Part shown: in pieces, positions 43,618 to 52,145 of the stretch
Position numbering within the stretch: the first letter of the stretch is position 1
How the letters are laid out: every line of letters starts with the position of its first letter
Assembly: GCF_019857185.1 (NCBI RefSeq)
Contig: NZ_JAHWXP010000002.1
Coordinates: forward strand, 744,001-808,000
From: Alteriqipengyuania abyssalis
Lineage (GTDB): Bacteria; Pseudomonadota; Alphaproteobacteria; Sphingomonadales; Sphingomonadaceae
Length of the DNA stretch: 64,000 nucleotides
Direction of reading: 5' to 3'
The notes under the pieces: generated by a model
The model's input: only the letters and a program-made list of their open reading frames with translations
Databases searched by the model: none
Told to the model about the DNA's origin: nothing
Program-made: the position numbers and the translations under genes

Positions 43618-44264
43618 TGGACTGTCTCTCCTTCGGGGGTGTCGTTCTGGTTGTCGGGGTGCGCCCGCTGCACTTCATCCAATGCGAGGCAGGCGGCTTC
43701 GATCCGGGTCGTGTGCGGCGCATCGGAGAAATCGTAGCCGAAGCGGCGCGCGTTGTAGATCTGCGGCATCAGCACGACTTCGAAGAAGCCGGGCTTGTCG
43801 AACAGGAAATCGCCGGTGTTCAGCTGCGCGAGGCGCCGTTCGATCGGCTGCAATGTGCGCGCGAGCCAGTGGCGATACCAGGTGTTCACGCCGTCCTGAT
43901 CCTGCCCGTATTCGCTCTTGAGATACTTGAGCACGGGCAGGTTGAGCGGCGCGTGCAGCTCGGTCGCGATGGCATATGCGAGTTCGCGCGCGAGGTAGCG
44001 CTGCTCGATATCCGCGGGCAGCAGCGGGTTTTCGGGGTAGGCCTCGTCCAGCCATTCGATGATGGCCATCGACTGCACGCGGTCCTTGCCGTCCACTTCC
44101 AGCATTGGAACCGTGGCGAAGGGGTTGCGGCCGGCAAAGGCTTCGCCCTTCTGCTGGCCCTCGACCAGATTGACCGGGCAATTCTCGTATTCGAGGCCCT
44201 TCAATTGCAGCGCGAGCCGCAGGCGGTAGCTCGTGGAGCTGCGGAAATAGCCGTAGAGTTTCAT
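43614..44264 (-). CDS. maiA: Maleylacetoacetate isomerase (zeta-class GST)
   Basis: A 216-residue GST-fold protein. The N-terminal motif YFRSSTSYRLRLALQLKGL contains the SSxS/C glutathione-binding serines typical of the zeta class, and the C-terminal helix domain follows. It isomerises maleylacetoacetate to fumarylacetoacetate with glutathione. The ATG at 44264 has GAGAGGA upstream; its stop overlaps the hydrolase start (ATGA). Confidence 0.93.
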   Translation of the reverse strand: MKLYGYFRSSTSYRLRLALQLKGLEYENCPVNLVEGQQKGEAFAGRNPFATVPMLEVDGKDRVQSMAIIEWLDEAYPENPLLPADIEQRYLARELAYAIATELHAPLNLPVLKYLKSEYGQDQDGVNTWYRHWLARTLQPIERRLAQLNTGDFLFDKPGFFEVVLMPQIYNARRFGYDFSDAPHTTRIEAACLALDEVQRAHPDNQNDTPEGETVQ

Positions 44265-44301
44265 CTCATCCTCTCCTGCGCCGGGCCGTTCGCTTCGCGG
44301 C

Positions 44302-44319
44302 CCTGACACACCTGACACA
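44302..44319. repeat. Tandem 9-base repeat CCTGACACA x2 upstream of maiA
   Basis: Two exact adjacent copies, 38-55 bases before the maiA start. It may be an operator with direct half-sites spaced just under one helical turn; no regulator gene is adjacent. Confidence 0.4.
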
Positions 44320-44330
44320 CAGTCCTAAGA

Positions 44331-44350
44331 CGAAAAACCGGCCTCCGGTT
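44331..44350 (-). terminator. Terminator after glutaryl-CoA dehydrogenase
   Basis: On the minus strand AACCGG / CCGGTT with loop AGG, followed by TTTTTCG. It separates the dehydrogenase from the maiA operon. Confidence 0.7.
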
Positions 44351-44439
44351 CCGAACCTTTGCCGGTCTCGGTCAGTGCGGGCGGGGAGGGCTGCATTCCC
44401 CGCCTATCGCACGGCTGGCGCGTGTAGGACAGGCGGTCT

Positions 44440-45615
44440 TCAGAACGCCGGAATGCCCGTGATCGCGCGGCCCAGGATCAGCGCGTGGACATCATGCGTG
44501 CCCTCGTAGGTATTCACCGTCTCGAGGTTCACCATGTGGCGGATCACCTGATATTCCTCGCTGATGCCGTTGCCGCCATGCATGTCACGCGCAACGCGCG
44601 CGATGTCCAGCGCCTTGCCGACATTGTTGCGCTTCACGATCGAGACCATGTCCGGCGACCAGTTGCCCTCGTCCATCAGGCGACCGACGCGTAAAGACGC
44701 CTGAAGCCCCAGCGCAATCTCGGTCAGCATGTCGGCGAGCTTGAGCTGGTAGAGCTGCTTGCTGGCAAGCGGCACGCCGAACTGCTGCCGATCGAGCCCG
44801 TATTGCTTCGCCGCGTCCATGCAGAACTCCGCGGCACCCATCGCGCCCCACGAAATGCCGTAGCGTGCGCGGTTGAGGCAGCTGAACGGACCTTTGAGGC
44901 CCTGCACTTCGGGGAACATGGCGGATGCGGGCACGCGCACCTCGTCCATCATGATCATCCCCGTGGTGCTCGCACGCAGCGAGATCTTGCCCTCGATCTT
45001 GGGGGCGGAGAGGCCTTCCATGCCCTTTTCCAGCACGAAGCCCCGAATGGCGCCGCCATGTTCCTCACTCTTGGCCCACACGACGAACACGTCGGCGAAG
45101 GGCGAGTTGGAAATCCACGTCTTGCTGCCCGAGATGACGTAATCGTTGCCATCTTTCTTGGCATGAGTCTTCATCCCCGCCGGGTCGGAGCCCGCGTCGG
45201 GTTCGGTCAGGCCGAAGCAGCCGATCAGCTCGCCGCTGGCGAGGCCGGGGAGGTACTTCTTCTTATGCTCTTCGCTGCCGAAGGCGTGGATCGGATACAT
45301 CACCAGGCTCGACTGGACGCTGGCCATCGAGCGATATCCGCTATCGACCCGCTCGATCTCTCGCGCGATCAGGCCGTAGGCGACGTAGCCCGCGCCCGCG
45401 CCGCCGTATTCCTCGGGAATGGTCGCGCCCAGCAGCCCGGCCTTGCCCATCAGCGGGAAGAGTTCGGGCGCGCTGGTTTCTTCGCGAAAGGCCTCGATCA
45501 CGCGCGGCTGCAGCTCGCTCTGCGCAAAGGCGTGCGCGGACTCGCGGATCATCCGCTCGTCCTCGGTCAGCTGGTCGTCGAGGCGGAAGGGGTCGGTGGC
45601 GTCGAAGGGGATCAT
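44440..45615 (-). CDS. Glutaryl-CoA dehydrogenase-type acyl-CoA dehydrogenase
   Basis: A 391-residue flavoprotein of normal length. It contains [15 protein letters not shown] and [16 protein letters not shown] at the FAD site, and [17 protein letters not shown]; the ending [21 protein letters not shown] carries the catalytic Glu and the YEGTHD.H wording typical of glutaryl-CoA dehydrogenases. It would oxidise and decarboxylate glutaryl-CoA to crotonyl-CoA in lysine/tryptophan breakdown. It is a single-gene unit with its own terminator. Confidence 0.9.
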   Translation of the reverse strand: MIPFDATDPFRLDDQLTEDERMIRESAHAFAQSELQPRVIEAFREETSAPELFPLMGKAGLLGATIPEEYGGAGAGYVAYGLIAREIERVDSGYRSMASVQSSLVMYPIHAFGSEEHKKKYLPGLASGELIGCFGLTEPDAGSDPAGMKTHAKKDGNDYVISGSKTWISNSPFADVFVVWAKSEEHGGAIRGFVLEKGMEGLSAPKIEGKISLRASTTGMIMMDEVRVPASAMFPEVQGLKGPFSCLNRARYGISWGAMGAAEFCMDAAKQYGLDRQQFGVPLASKQLYQLKLADMLTEIALGLQASLRVGRLMDEGNWSPDMVSIVKRNNVGKALDIARVARDMHGGNGISEEYQVIRHMVNLETVNTYEGTHDVHALILGRAITGIPAF

Positions 45616-45709
45616 ATCGGGGCTCGCTCGTAGATGTGTAGCAGCCCATGGCAAAGGGACGCCCCTTCGGGCAAGCCCTGCCGTCCCGCCTGCCTGTGCC
45701 GGGGCGCGA

Positions 45710-46126
45710 TCAGGCGGTCTGGGCGTCCGGGGTCGCGGGCTCGATCATCGGCTCGTCGGCGGTCTGACCGTCGGGATTCAGGGTCGAATGCACTTGGCTG
45801 AGGATTTCGCCGGGCGGGCACGGCTTGGACAGCGCGGGCGCATCGGGAAACCGCGCATCGACCTCGTCCAGCGGCAGATGGCCGGAATGGAAGATTACCG
45901 GCACATCTTCCGCGATCAGCTTCTCCGCAAAGGGATAGACGACCGTGTCGTTCAGCCGAATGTCGAGGATCGCGAGATCGGGCCGCCGCTTCTGAAAGGC
46001 GAGCATCGCCGAGTTGAGATCGGCATGCGGGCCTTCGACCTCGTACCCGGCTTCTTCGATCGTGTGGCACAGGTCCAGCCCCACGATCGTTTCGTCTTCG
46101 GCGATCAGGATGACAGGTTGGTCCAT
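45710..46126 (-). CDS. Single-domain response regulator
   Basis: A 138-residue receiver protein. The acidic pocket is AEDET (Glu10, Asp11), the phosphoacceptor Asp55 lies in AILDIRLND, and the [10 protein letters not shown] segment supplies the conserved Lys-Pro. A 20-residue polar tail follows and there is no output domain. In Alphaproteobacteria such receivers often work with HWE kinases; the only kinase in the window is the phytochrome 26 kb away, so no pairing can be claimed. Starts at 46126 or 46138 are both possible. Confidence 0.88.
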   Translation of the reverse strand: MDQPVILIAEDETIVGLDLCHTIEEAGYEVEGPHADLNSAMLAFQKRRPDLAILDIRLNDTVVYPFAEKLIAEDVPVIFHSGHLPLDEVDARFPDAPALSKPCPPGEILSQVHSTLNPDGQTADEPMIEPATPDAQTA

Positions 46127-46255
46127 ACATTCTCCCATCGCGATCGCCACGGCGCGATCGGAATGCAAAAGAACGACCCTGGACCATGATCGTTCCAAAA
46201 CGCGCTGCTTGGCAAGCGGAAACTTGGAAGCGGCGCGCCCTGGAGGAGGGGCGGA

Positions 46256-46858
46256 TCAGAGCTTGCCGAAGCGCTTCTCGTAAGCGGCAGTGTCACCTTC
46301 GCTGAGCAGTTTCGCCTGTTCGATCCAGTTGTCGCGCCGGATGCGGCCCTTGAACCGGCCCAGCTGGTCGTCGATCCGGTCGATCTCCGCCTCGCTCCAA
46401 CCCGCGATCTGCGCGAAGGAGGTGACGCCCAGCGTGTTCAGCTGCGCTGCAAGCTTGGGCCCGACGCCCTTGAGGCGGGTCAGGTCGTCTGCACCTTCGG
46501 GCGCTGCCTGCCCCGCCTCTTCCTGCGACACAGCAGTGTTCACCGCAGCTCCCGCTCCGCCCAGCGAAGCGGCTGCGGCGGCGGGTTCGGCGCGCGGAGT
46601 GGCTACCGGCGGGGGTGCCGGAGACGGGGCAGGTTCGGGCTTGTCTTCAGGCTCGGGCGGGGAAGCGGTATCCTTCGCGGCCGCCGGGGGCGCGTCAATC
46701 AGCGCCTGGTTGCGACGAGCATTGCCCGGCTCCTCGCCGGTATCCTCGCGCGTGATCCGGGTCTTGCGCGAACCCGAGAGCAGGAACCAGGCGACCACGA
46801 AGCCGACCAGCACGGCCAGCAGGATCAGCAGCCAGTTTGCCTCGATCAGTTCAATCAT
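46256..46858 (-). CDS. Membrane-anchored helix-hairpin-helix protein
   Basis: A 200-residue protein. One N-terminal helix (LIEANWLLILLAVLVGFVVAWFLL) is followed by a Pro/Ala/Glu-rich linker (about 45-120) and a C-terminal domain at 125-200: LTRLKGVGPKLAAQLNTLGVTSFAQIAGWSE, an HHH fold like that found at the end of some ribosomal L21 and NuoE homologues. DNA or protein binding is possible; the role is unknown. It seems a single-gene unit. Confidence 0.82.
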   Translation of the reverse strand: MIELIEANWLLILLAVLVGFVVAWFLLSGSRKTRITREDTGEEPGNARRNQALIDAPPAAAKDTASPPEPEDKPEPAPSPAPPPVATPRAEPAAAAASLGGAGAAVNTAVSQEEAGQAAPEGADDLTRLKGVGPKLAAQLNTLGVTSFAQIAGWSEAEIDRIDDQLGRFKGRIRRDNWIEQAKLLSEGDTAAYEKRFGKL

Positions 46859-46920
46859 GTGGGGCTAAGCCTCTCTAGCGTCTTTTGCCGTATTCTTGCT
46901 CGCGCATTAACGCGAAAGCG

Positions 46921-47022
46921 TCACTTGCGCAAAGACCAAAGACTTGAGGCCAGCGCTCCCAGCCCGAGGCCGACGGTATAGGCGGCCAGCGCAAGCAGCA
47001 CGAGTTCGAAGGAAATGGCCAT
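46921..47022 (-). CDS. 33-residue single-helix membrane peptide
   Basis: A short gene 15 bases after the OmpA-protein stop with GGGAG ten bases before its ATG. The product MAISFELVLLALAAYTVGLG (first 20) continues in a hydrophobic helix and ends SLWSLRK, so a one-pass membrane peptide with a basic cytoplasmic end is likely. I do not recognise a family. The good ribosome site and coupling to the OmpA gene favour a real product. Confidence 0.65.
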   Translation of the reverse strand: MAISFELVLLALAAYTVGLGLGALASSLWSLRK

Positions 47023-47037
47023 TCTTTGCGCTGCTCC

Positions 47038-47778
47038 CTACCGTGCTGCCGGGGTGTCGATCGGGGTCGGGCGGCTGGTTTCCATCGAGACCACGCGGAA
47101 CTCGATCCGCCGGTTGGCCGGGTCCGCCGGGCTCAGGCCTTTGACCGGGCGCGAGGAGCCGAAGCCGTTGGCGATCAGGTTCTGCCCCGGAATCCCGCGC
47201 TCGATCAGTTCGCGGCGGACCATCTGCGCGCGGTCCTGCGAGAGCGCGAGGTTCACCTTGGGCGAGCCGGAGGTGTCGGTGTGGCCCGAAATCGCCACGA
47301 TCGCGCCCACGCAGGGGCGCATCGCGGTGGCCAGTTCGTCGAGCAGTTGCTCGCTGCCGGGGATGAACTCGGCGGAGGATTCCTCGAACCGGATCGTGCG
47401 TTCGGCCAGCACGCCCAAGAGCTCGCTCTCACAGCGCAGCGATTCGATATCCATGTCGCCCGAGGCGAGCATCGTGCCGTCGGTCCAGTGGACCCCGCCC
47501 ACCCCGGGGATGGCGGCGATCGCCTGTGCGATGCGCGCGCGCTCAAGCTCGGTCAGGTCGCGCGCGGGGGTCAGCATCGGGTGGCGGGTCGGCCAGCCGC
47601 GCGCGGTGGCGAAGCGGACCGAAACCTTGCGCTTGTCGCCCTGCTGATCGGGCAGGGCGGCGGCCGCGGCCGCCAAGCGACCGACAAAAGCCGGACCGGT
47701 CTGCGCGGCACTGATCAAAGCCATCGCACAGACAAGCAGTGCGCCGGCGATCAGGATCAGGATGGGGCGATTGCTCAC
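47038..47778 (-). CDS. OmpA-family protein with N-terminal membrane anchor
   Basis: A 246-residue protein from the GTG at 47778 (a TTG at 47814 would add 12 residues). An N-terminal helix (PILILIAGALLVCAMALI) anchors it. A middle domain resembles BON (LTELERARIAQAIAAIPGVGGVHW). The C-terminal OmpA domain at about 130-235 has RTIRFEESSAEF, ISGHTDTSGSPKVNLALSQDRAQMV and the peptidoglycan-contact Arg in NRRIEFRV. It probably links the inner membrane to peptidoglycan. The 33-residue peptide follows 15 bases later. Confidence 0.85.
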   Translation of the reverse strand: MSNRPILILIAGALLVCAMALISAAQTGPAFVGRLAAAAAALPDQQGDKRKVSVRFATARGWPTRHPMLTPARDLTELERARIAQAIAAIPGVGGVHWTDGTMLASGDMDIESLRCESELLGVLAERTIRFEESSAEFIPGSEQLLDELATAMRPCVGAIVAISGHTDTSGSPKVNLALSQDRAQMVRRELIERGIPGQNLIANGFGSSRPVKGLSPADPANRRIEFRVVSMETSRPTPIDTPAAR

Positions 47779-47829
47779 CCCACCCCGATAGACAGTGCCT
47801 GCCCCAAAGGACAAGCGTGCGGGCCAGGC

Positions 47830-49536
47830 TTATTCCTGATCGAGCCCTTCGGCGACGCCGACCAGCTTGAGGAATTCCTGCCGGTAGAAGTCGCGCTGCG
47901 GCCCGGCCAGCGCGCGGATCGCATCGTAGGAATAGTCGTCCAGCAGCGTGTCGCCGCGCAGCTTCTGGGCGAAGGCGGCGACCGAGGTGGCGAAGGCGAA
48001 GTCGCCCGAGGGGGCGGGCGCGGCGGCCAGCATCCGCGCGGGCAGCGCCTCGGTGATCAGCGTCGAGGTGTCACCGTCCGGCTGCTTGTAGCGCAATTTG
48101 ACGAAGGCGGCTTCGGTGGCCTTGTCGCTCGCCGCCTGCGGAATCTTGTCCTGATAGCGGCGCTCGGCAATCCAGCCGTCGGCATTCGCGGGCACGACCT
48201 CGTAGATCGCGGTCACCTGATGGCCCGATCCGATATCGCCCGCATCGACCGCGTCGTTATCGAAATCCTGTTCGCGAAGCACGCGGTTCTCGTAACCGAT
48301 CAGGCGGTACTGGCTGATCACCGCGGGGTTGAACTCGACCTGGATCTTCACGTCCTTGGCGATGGTGTAGAGCGTCGCGCCGAGCTGTTCGCCCAGAACT
48401 TTCCGCGCCTCGATCGCGCTGTCGATGTAGCCGTAGTTGCCGTTACCCTTGTCGGCGATCTGCTCCATCAGCGCTTCGTTGATGTTACCGGTGCCGAAAC
48501 CAAGCACGCTCATCGCGATGCCGTTCTTGCGCTTGTCTTCGACATATTCGAGCAGCGCGTCGTTATCCGACAGGCCGACGTTGAAATCGCCGTCGGTGGC
48601 CAGGATCACACGGTTGATCCCGTCGACCTTGCTCGCCTCGGCAACCTTGTAGGCCAGTTCCAGCCCCGCGCCGCCGGCGGTCGAGCCGCCTGCCTGCAAC
48701 TGGTCGAGCGCGGCCATGATCTCGCGCGAGTCGCTGGTCGGTTCGAGCACGAGGCCCGCCGCGCCTGCATACACCACGATCGAAACGCGATCTTTCGGCG
48801 TCAGCTGGCCGACCAGCGTCTTCATCGCAGTCTTCACCAGCGGCAGCTTGTCCGCGCTTGACATCGAACCCGACACGTCGAGCAGGAAGACGAGGTTGGC
48901 GGCGGGCCGCTGCGCCTTCGGCGCTTCGTATCCGGCGAGCCCGATGCGGACCAGCCGCGTGTCGGCATCCCACGGCGTGCGCGCGACATCCATGTTGACC
49001 GTGAAGGGCGCATCCTTGGCGCTGGTCGGGCGCGGATAGTCGTAGCGGAAGTAGTTGACGAATTCCTCGGTCCGCACCGCGCCCTTCGGCGGCAGCTGGC
49101 CGTCGGTCAGCATCCGGCGCGCGTTGGAATAGGCGCCCGTGTCGACATCGACCGAGAAGGTCGAGACCGGCTGTTCGAGCGTCACCGCGACCTCGGACAC
49201 GTCCTTGCCATCGTACCGCTCCCGGTCGGGCACGGTCGGAATGACGATCGAGGGGACGTAGCGCAGATCGGGCGAGGTGGTCTGCGCTGGCGCGGTCCCG
49301 TTGGCGTCCTCGCGCGAAATACGCGATCCGGTGACCATAACCGCGCTGGGGGCGGCCATCGCCATTGCCGGAGGCGGCGGGGGAGGAGGCGGAGGGGGCG
49401 GTGGCGGAGGCGGCATCGGCGGAAGGAATTCGCTGTCGCCGCGCGAGGCATTGCTGCCGTCTGCAGTCGCACAACCCGCGAGGCCGATGCTGGCCACTGT
49501 AAGAACCGCTGCTACCGCAAGTTTGCTTTTTCCCAC
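47830..49536 (-). CDS. VWA-domain lipoprotein with poly-proline and VTGSRI motif
   Basis: A 568-residue protein starting with GTG after GGGGAG. The lipoprotein signal ends at Cys22 (IGLAGC). Residues 42-56 are fifteen consecutive prolines, followed by VMVTGSRI at 66-73, a motif otherwise typical of the TonB-box region of outer-membrane receptors. A YfbK-type N-terminal domain (RYDGKDVSEVAVTLEQPVST) precedes a VWA domain with the MIDAS motif DVSGSMSS, and a C-terminal region with PEFLKLVG-like repeats. It is probably exposed in the periplasm or at the outer membrane; the role is unknown. Confidence 0.9.
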   Translation of the reverse strand: MGKSKLAVAAVLTVASIGLAGCATADGSNASRGDSEFLPPMPPPPPPPPPPPPPPPAMAMAAPSAVMVTGSRISREDANGTAPAQTTSPDLRYVPSIVIPTVPDRERYDGKDVSEVAVTLEQPVSTFSVDVDTGAYSNARRMLTDGQLPPKGAVRTEEFVNYFRYDYPRPTSAKDAPFTVNMDVARTPWDADTRLVRIGLAGYEAPKAQRPAANLVFLLDVSGSMSSADKLPLVKTAMKTLVGQLTPKDRVSIVVYAGAAGLVLEPTSDSREIMAALDQLQAGGSTAGGAGLELAYKVAEASKVDGINRVILATDGDFNVGLSDNDALLEYVEDKRKNGIAMSVLGFGTGNINEALMEQIADKGNGNYGYIDSAIEARKVLGEQLGATLYTIAKDVKIQVEFNPAVISQYRLIGYENRVLREQDFDNDAVDAGDIGSGHQVTAIYEVVPANADGWIAERRYQDKIPQAASDKATEAAFVKLRYKQPDGDTSTLITEALPARMLAAAPAPSGDFAFATSVAAFAQKLRGDTLLDDYSYDAIRALAGPQRDFYRQEFLKLVGVAEGLDQE

Positions 49537-49629
49537 CGCTCGATCTCCCCATGTCGGCGTGCAATCTGTAGTGCGACTAGTTCAGCCCAAGCCAGTGAAT
49601 GTCTTGTGAATGCACTGGGCGCGCCGCGT

Positions 49630-51159
49630 TCATTCTTGCTCCTGCCCGAGATTGCGCCGGAACAGCACGCGGTCGTCTTCGCGGAAGCCGACAAACCACA
49701 CGATCACCGCATAGGTCGCGAGGATGGCGGGAATGCCGACCACCAGCTCGACCCATTCGGGCAGCTGCGTCACCCCCCAGCCGACCAGCGCGGCGGGGAT
49801 CGCGGCGATCACCAGCCCCCAGCGGAAATTGTTGACTGTTTCGCCCAGCATGCGGCCGAGCATCACGCTCTTGATAATGCTCGCCGCAGCAAGCGAGATG
49901 GCCAGCGCCAGCGCGGCGGCGGGCGCACGCAGGCTTTCGGCGAGGTCATATTCGGTGATCGCGACCATGAAGCCGATGGTCAGCACCGCCTGGAACGCGA
50001 TGGTCGCGATCGAGACGATGAGGTTGCGCATCCGCGCGATGTAGATCAGCGCGCTTTCGGAGACGACCGCCAGCGCGGCGACCACTTCGGCCACCAGCAG
50101 GATCGACAGCGCGCCGGTGCCGCTGACGAAGTCCGGCCCCAGCAGGCCCATCACCGCTTCGCCGGGGATCGCCAGCGCCAGCGCGATGCCTGCCTGCATG
50201 GCGACGATCCAGAAGCCGACCTGGCAGATCTGTTTCGCGATTGCGGAGCGGTCGCCCACCTTCAGCGCGGCGGTGATCACCGGGCCCAGGATCGGATCGA
50301 AGCTGGTCTTCAGCTTCTGCGGCAGCGTGGCGACCTGCTGGACCGCGTAATAGACGCCGACCTGCGAGGGATTGGCGAACTGCGCGAGGATGAACAGGTC
50401 GAGCTTGCGCGTGCCCCATTCGATCGCATCCGCGCCTGCCAGCGGCAGGTTGCGCACCGCCAGGCGGAACACGCGCACGGGATGCGGCAGCCAGCCGCGG
50501 GGCAAGCCGTAATGGTGGATCGCTGGCATGAACGCGGCGACCGACGCGGCGATGATCGACACGACATAGGCCAGTTCCAGCCCGCTGTCGGGCACCACGA
50601 AGAACAGCGCGCCCGCCGCGATGGAGATCGCCCACGGCTCCACGATCGCGCGGCTGCGCACGGTCGCGCCGATATCGAACCGGTAGGCGCAGGCCGCCAG
50701 TGCAACCTCGGTGAGCGCGAAAGGCAGGATCGTGAACACCAGCAGCCACGACAGATCGCCATTCGCGCCGTTGGGGAACATCAGTTTTGGAAACAGCAGC
50801 AGCAGGCCGGTGAAGACCAGCGAGGTGACCAGGCTGAGCGTCAGCGCATCGGCGACGGTGTGCGATGGGTCGCGCGTTTCGTTTTCGCTCAGCTGCTGGG
50901 CGAGGCCGCGCTTCTGGCCGAGCACCGCGACCTGGCTGGCCAGCTCGATCACCACCAGCGCGGCGGCGAAGCGGCCCAGCATCTCGTCGCCATACAGGCG
51001 CCCGCCGATGAACAGGAACGGGATGCGCGCCGCGAGGCGGATCAGGAAGCCGAAGAAATTGGTCCGTCCGCCGCGCGCGAGCGCAGCCATATCGTCGCGC
51101 GGAGCCTCCTTGGCGGGAGCCTCGTCGGGCGGATTTCCGGCCGTGTCGTTCGCGCTCAA
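49630..51159 (-). CDS. Polysaccharide/LPS flippase (MOP superfamily)
   Basis: A 509-residue protein with about 12-14 helices. The arrangement MAALARGGRTNFFGFLIRLAARIPF, then ASQVAVLGQKRGLAQQL and repeating helical hairpins is that of Wzx-type oligosaccharide flippases. The annotated start is a TTG overlapping the gpsA stop (TTGA); an ATG at 51090 with AAGGAGG 14 bases upstream would remove the polar first 23 residues and may be the true start. It is the last gene of the tsaD-gpsA operon; no glycosyltransferases are adjacent. Confidence 0.85.
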   Translation of the reverse strand: MSANDTAGNPPDEAPAKEAPRDDMAALARGGRTNFFGFLIRLAARIPFLFIGGRLYGDEMLGRFAAALVVIELASQVAVLGQKRGLAQQLSENETRDPSHTVADALTLSLVTSLVFTGLLLLFPKLMFPNGANGDLSWLLVFTILPFALTEVALAACAYRFDIGATVRSRAIVEPWAISIAAGALFFVVPDSGLELAYVVSIIAASVAAFMPAIHHYGLPRGWLPHPVRVFRLAVRNLPLAGADAIEWGTRKLDLFILAQFANPSQVGVYYAVQQVATLPQKLKTSFDPILGPVITAALKVGDRSAIAKQICQVGFWIVAMQAGIALALAIPGEAVMGLLGPDFVSGTGALSILLVAEVVAALAVVSESALIYIARMRNLIVSIATIAFQAVLTIGFMVAITEYDLAESLRAPAAALALAISLAAASIIKSVMLGRMLGETVNNFRWGLVIAAIPAALVGWGVTQLPEWVELVVGIPAILATYAVIVWFVGFREDDRVLFRRNLGQEQE

Positions 51160-52145
51160 GCGGAGCGGCTTTCGGTGGTCAGCGGGCGGGCGAGCAGCGC
51201 GTCGGCAATATCGGCGGCCTTGGCGCCTTCTAGCATGGCGACCACCGCGTCGACGATCGGCATGTCTATGCCTTCCGCGCGGGCAAGCCGCTGGAGAACG
51301 GGCGCGGTGTGCGCGCCTTCGGCCACGGTGTGGCGGTTGGCCATCAGGTCGGCCGCAGCCTGCCCCTCACCGATCGCCTTGCCGAGCGAGAAGTTGCGGC
51401 TGGAGGTGGACGAGCAGGTGAGCACCAGATCGCCCAGCCCGCACAGGCCGGTCATCGTGTCGAAACTGGCGCCGCGCGCTGCCCCGAACCGCGCCATTTC
51501 GGCGAACCCGCGCGTGATCAGCGCGTTGCGCGCATTCTGGCCCAGCGCCAGCCCGTCGACCACCCCGCAGGCAATGGCGAGCACGTTCTTGACCGCGCCG
51601 CCGATCTCCGCGCCGATCAGGTCGTCGCTGTAATAGGGGCGGAAGGTGGGCCGTGCGATCACCGGGGAGAGCCGTTTCCACTGCTCCTCACCGCCCTCGC
51701 ACGCGAGCGTCACGGCAGCGGGCAGTCCGGCGGCGACTTCGTGCGCGAAGGTCGGGCCGGACAGCGCGGCGAGGCTTGCGCTGGGGCAGGTCTCGTGTGC
51801 CATGTCGCTCATCAGCGCGCCGGTCGATTGCTCGATACCCTTGGCGCAGATCACCAGATCGCCGGAGAATTCGGGCATTTCGGCGAGCACCTTGCGCAGG
51901 TGCTGCGCGGGCGCGACCGCGAGCACGGTCTGCGCATCGGCGATATCGGCAAGATCGCTTATGGCGCGGATGGACGGGGTGAGCTGGGCATCGGGCAGGA
52001 AGGGCGTATTGCGGTGGTCGGCATTGATCTCAGCCACCACTTCGGGCTCCAGCGCCCACAGCGTCACGTCGCGCCCATCGCTGGCGAGCATCTGCGCGAG
52101 CGCGGTTCCCCACGCTCCGCCACCAAGCACTGCTACATCTGCCAT
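51156..52145 (-). CDS. gpsA: Glycerol-3-phosphate dehydrogenase (NAD(P)+)
   Basis: A 329-residue enzyme. The N-terminal Rossmann motif is VLGGGAWGTALA; the C-terminal domain has GGAVKNVLAIACGVVDGLALG with the catalytic Lys. It reduces dihydroxyacetone phosphate to sn-glycerol 3-phosphate for phospholipids. Its start shares a base with the tsaD stop (TGATG). Confidence 0.97.
   Translation of the reverse strand: MADVAVLGGGAWGTALAQMLASDGRDVTLWALEPEVVAEINADHRNTPFLPDAQLTPSIRAISDLADIADAQTVLAVAPAQHLRKVLAEMPEFSGDLVICAKGIEQSTGALMSDMAHETCPSASLAALSGPTFAHEVAAGLPAAVTLACEGGEEQWKRLSPVIARPTFRPYYSDDLIGAEIGGAVKNVLAIACGVVDGLALGQNARNALITRGFAEMARFGAARGASFDTMTGLCGLGDLVLTCSSTSSRNFSLGKAIGEGQAAADLMANRHTVAEGAHTAPVLQRLARAEGIDMPIVDAVVAMLEGAKAADIADALLARPLTTESRSA

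Noticed and set aside
49382-49426. G-rich simple repeat on the plus strand
   Set aside because: It is the coding sequence of the fifteen-proline run in the VWA lipoprotein and uses mixed codons, so it is not an independent repeat element.
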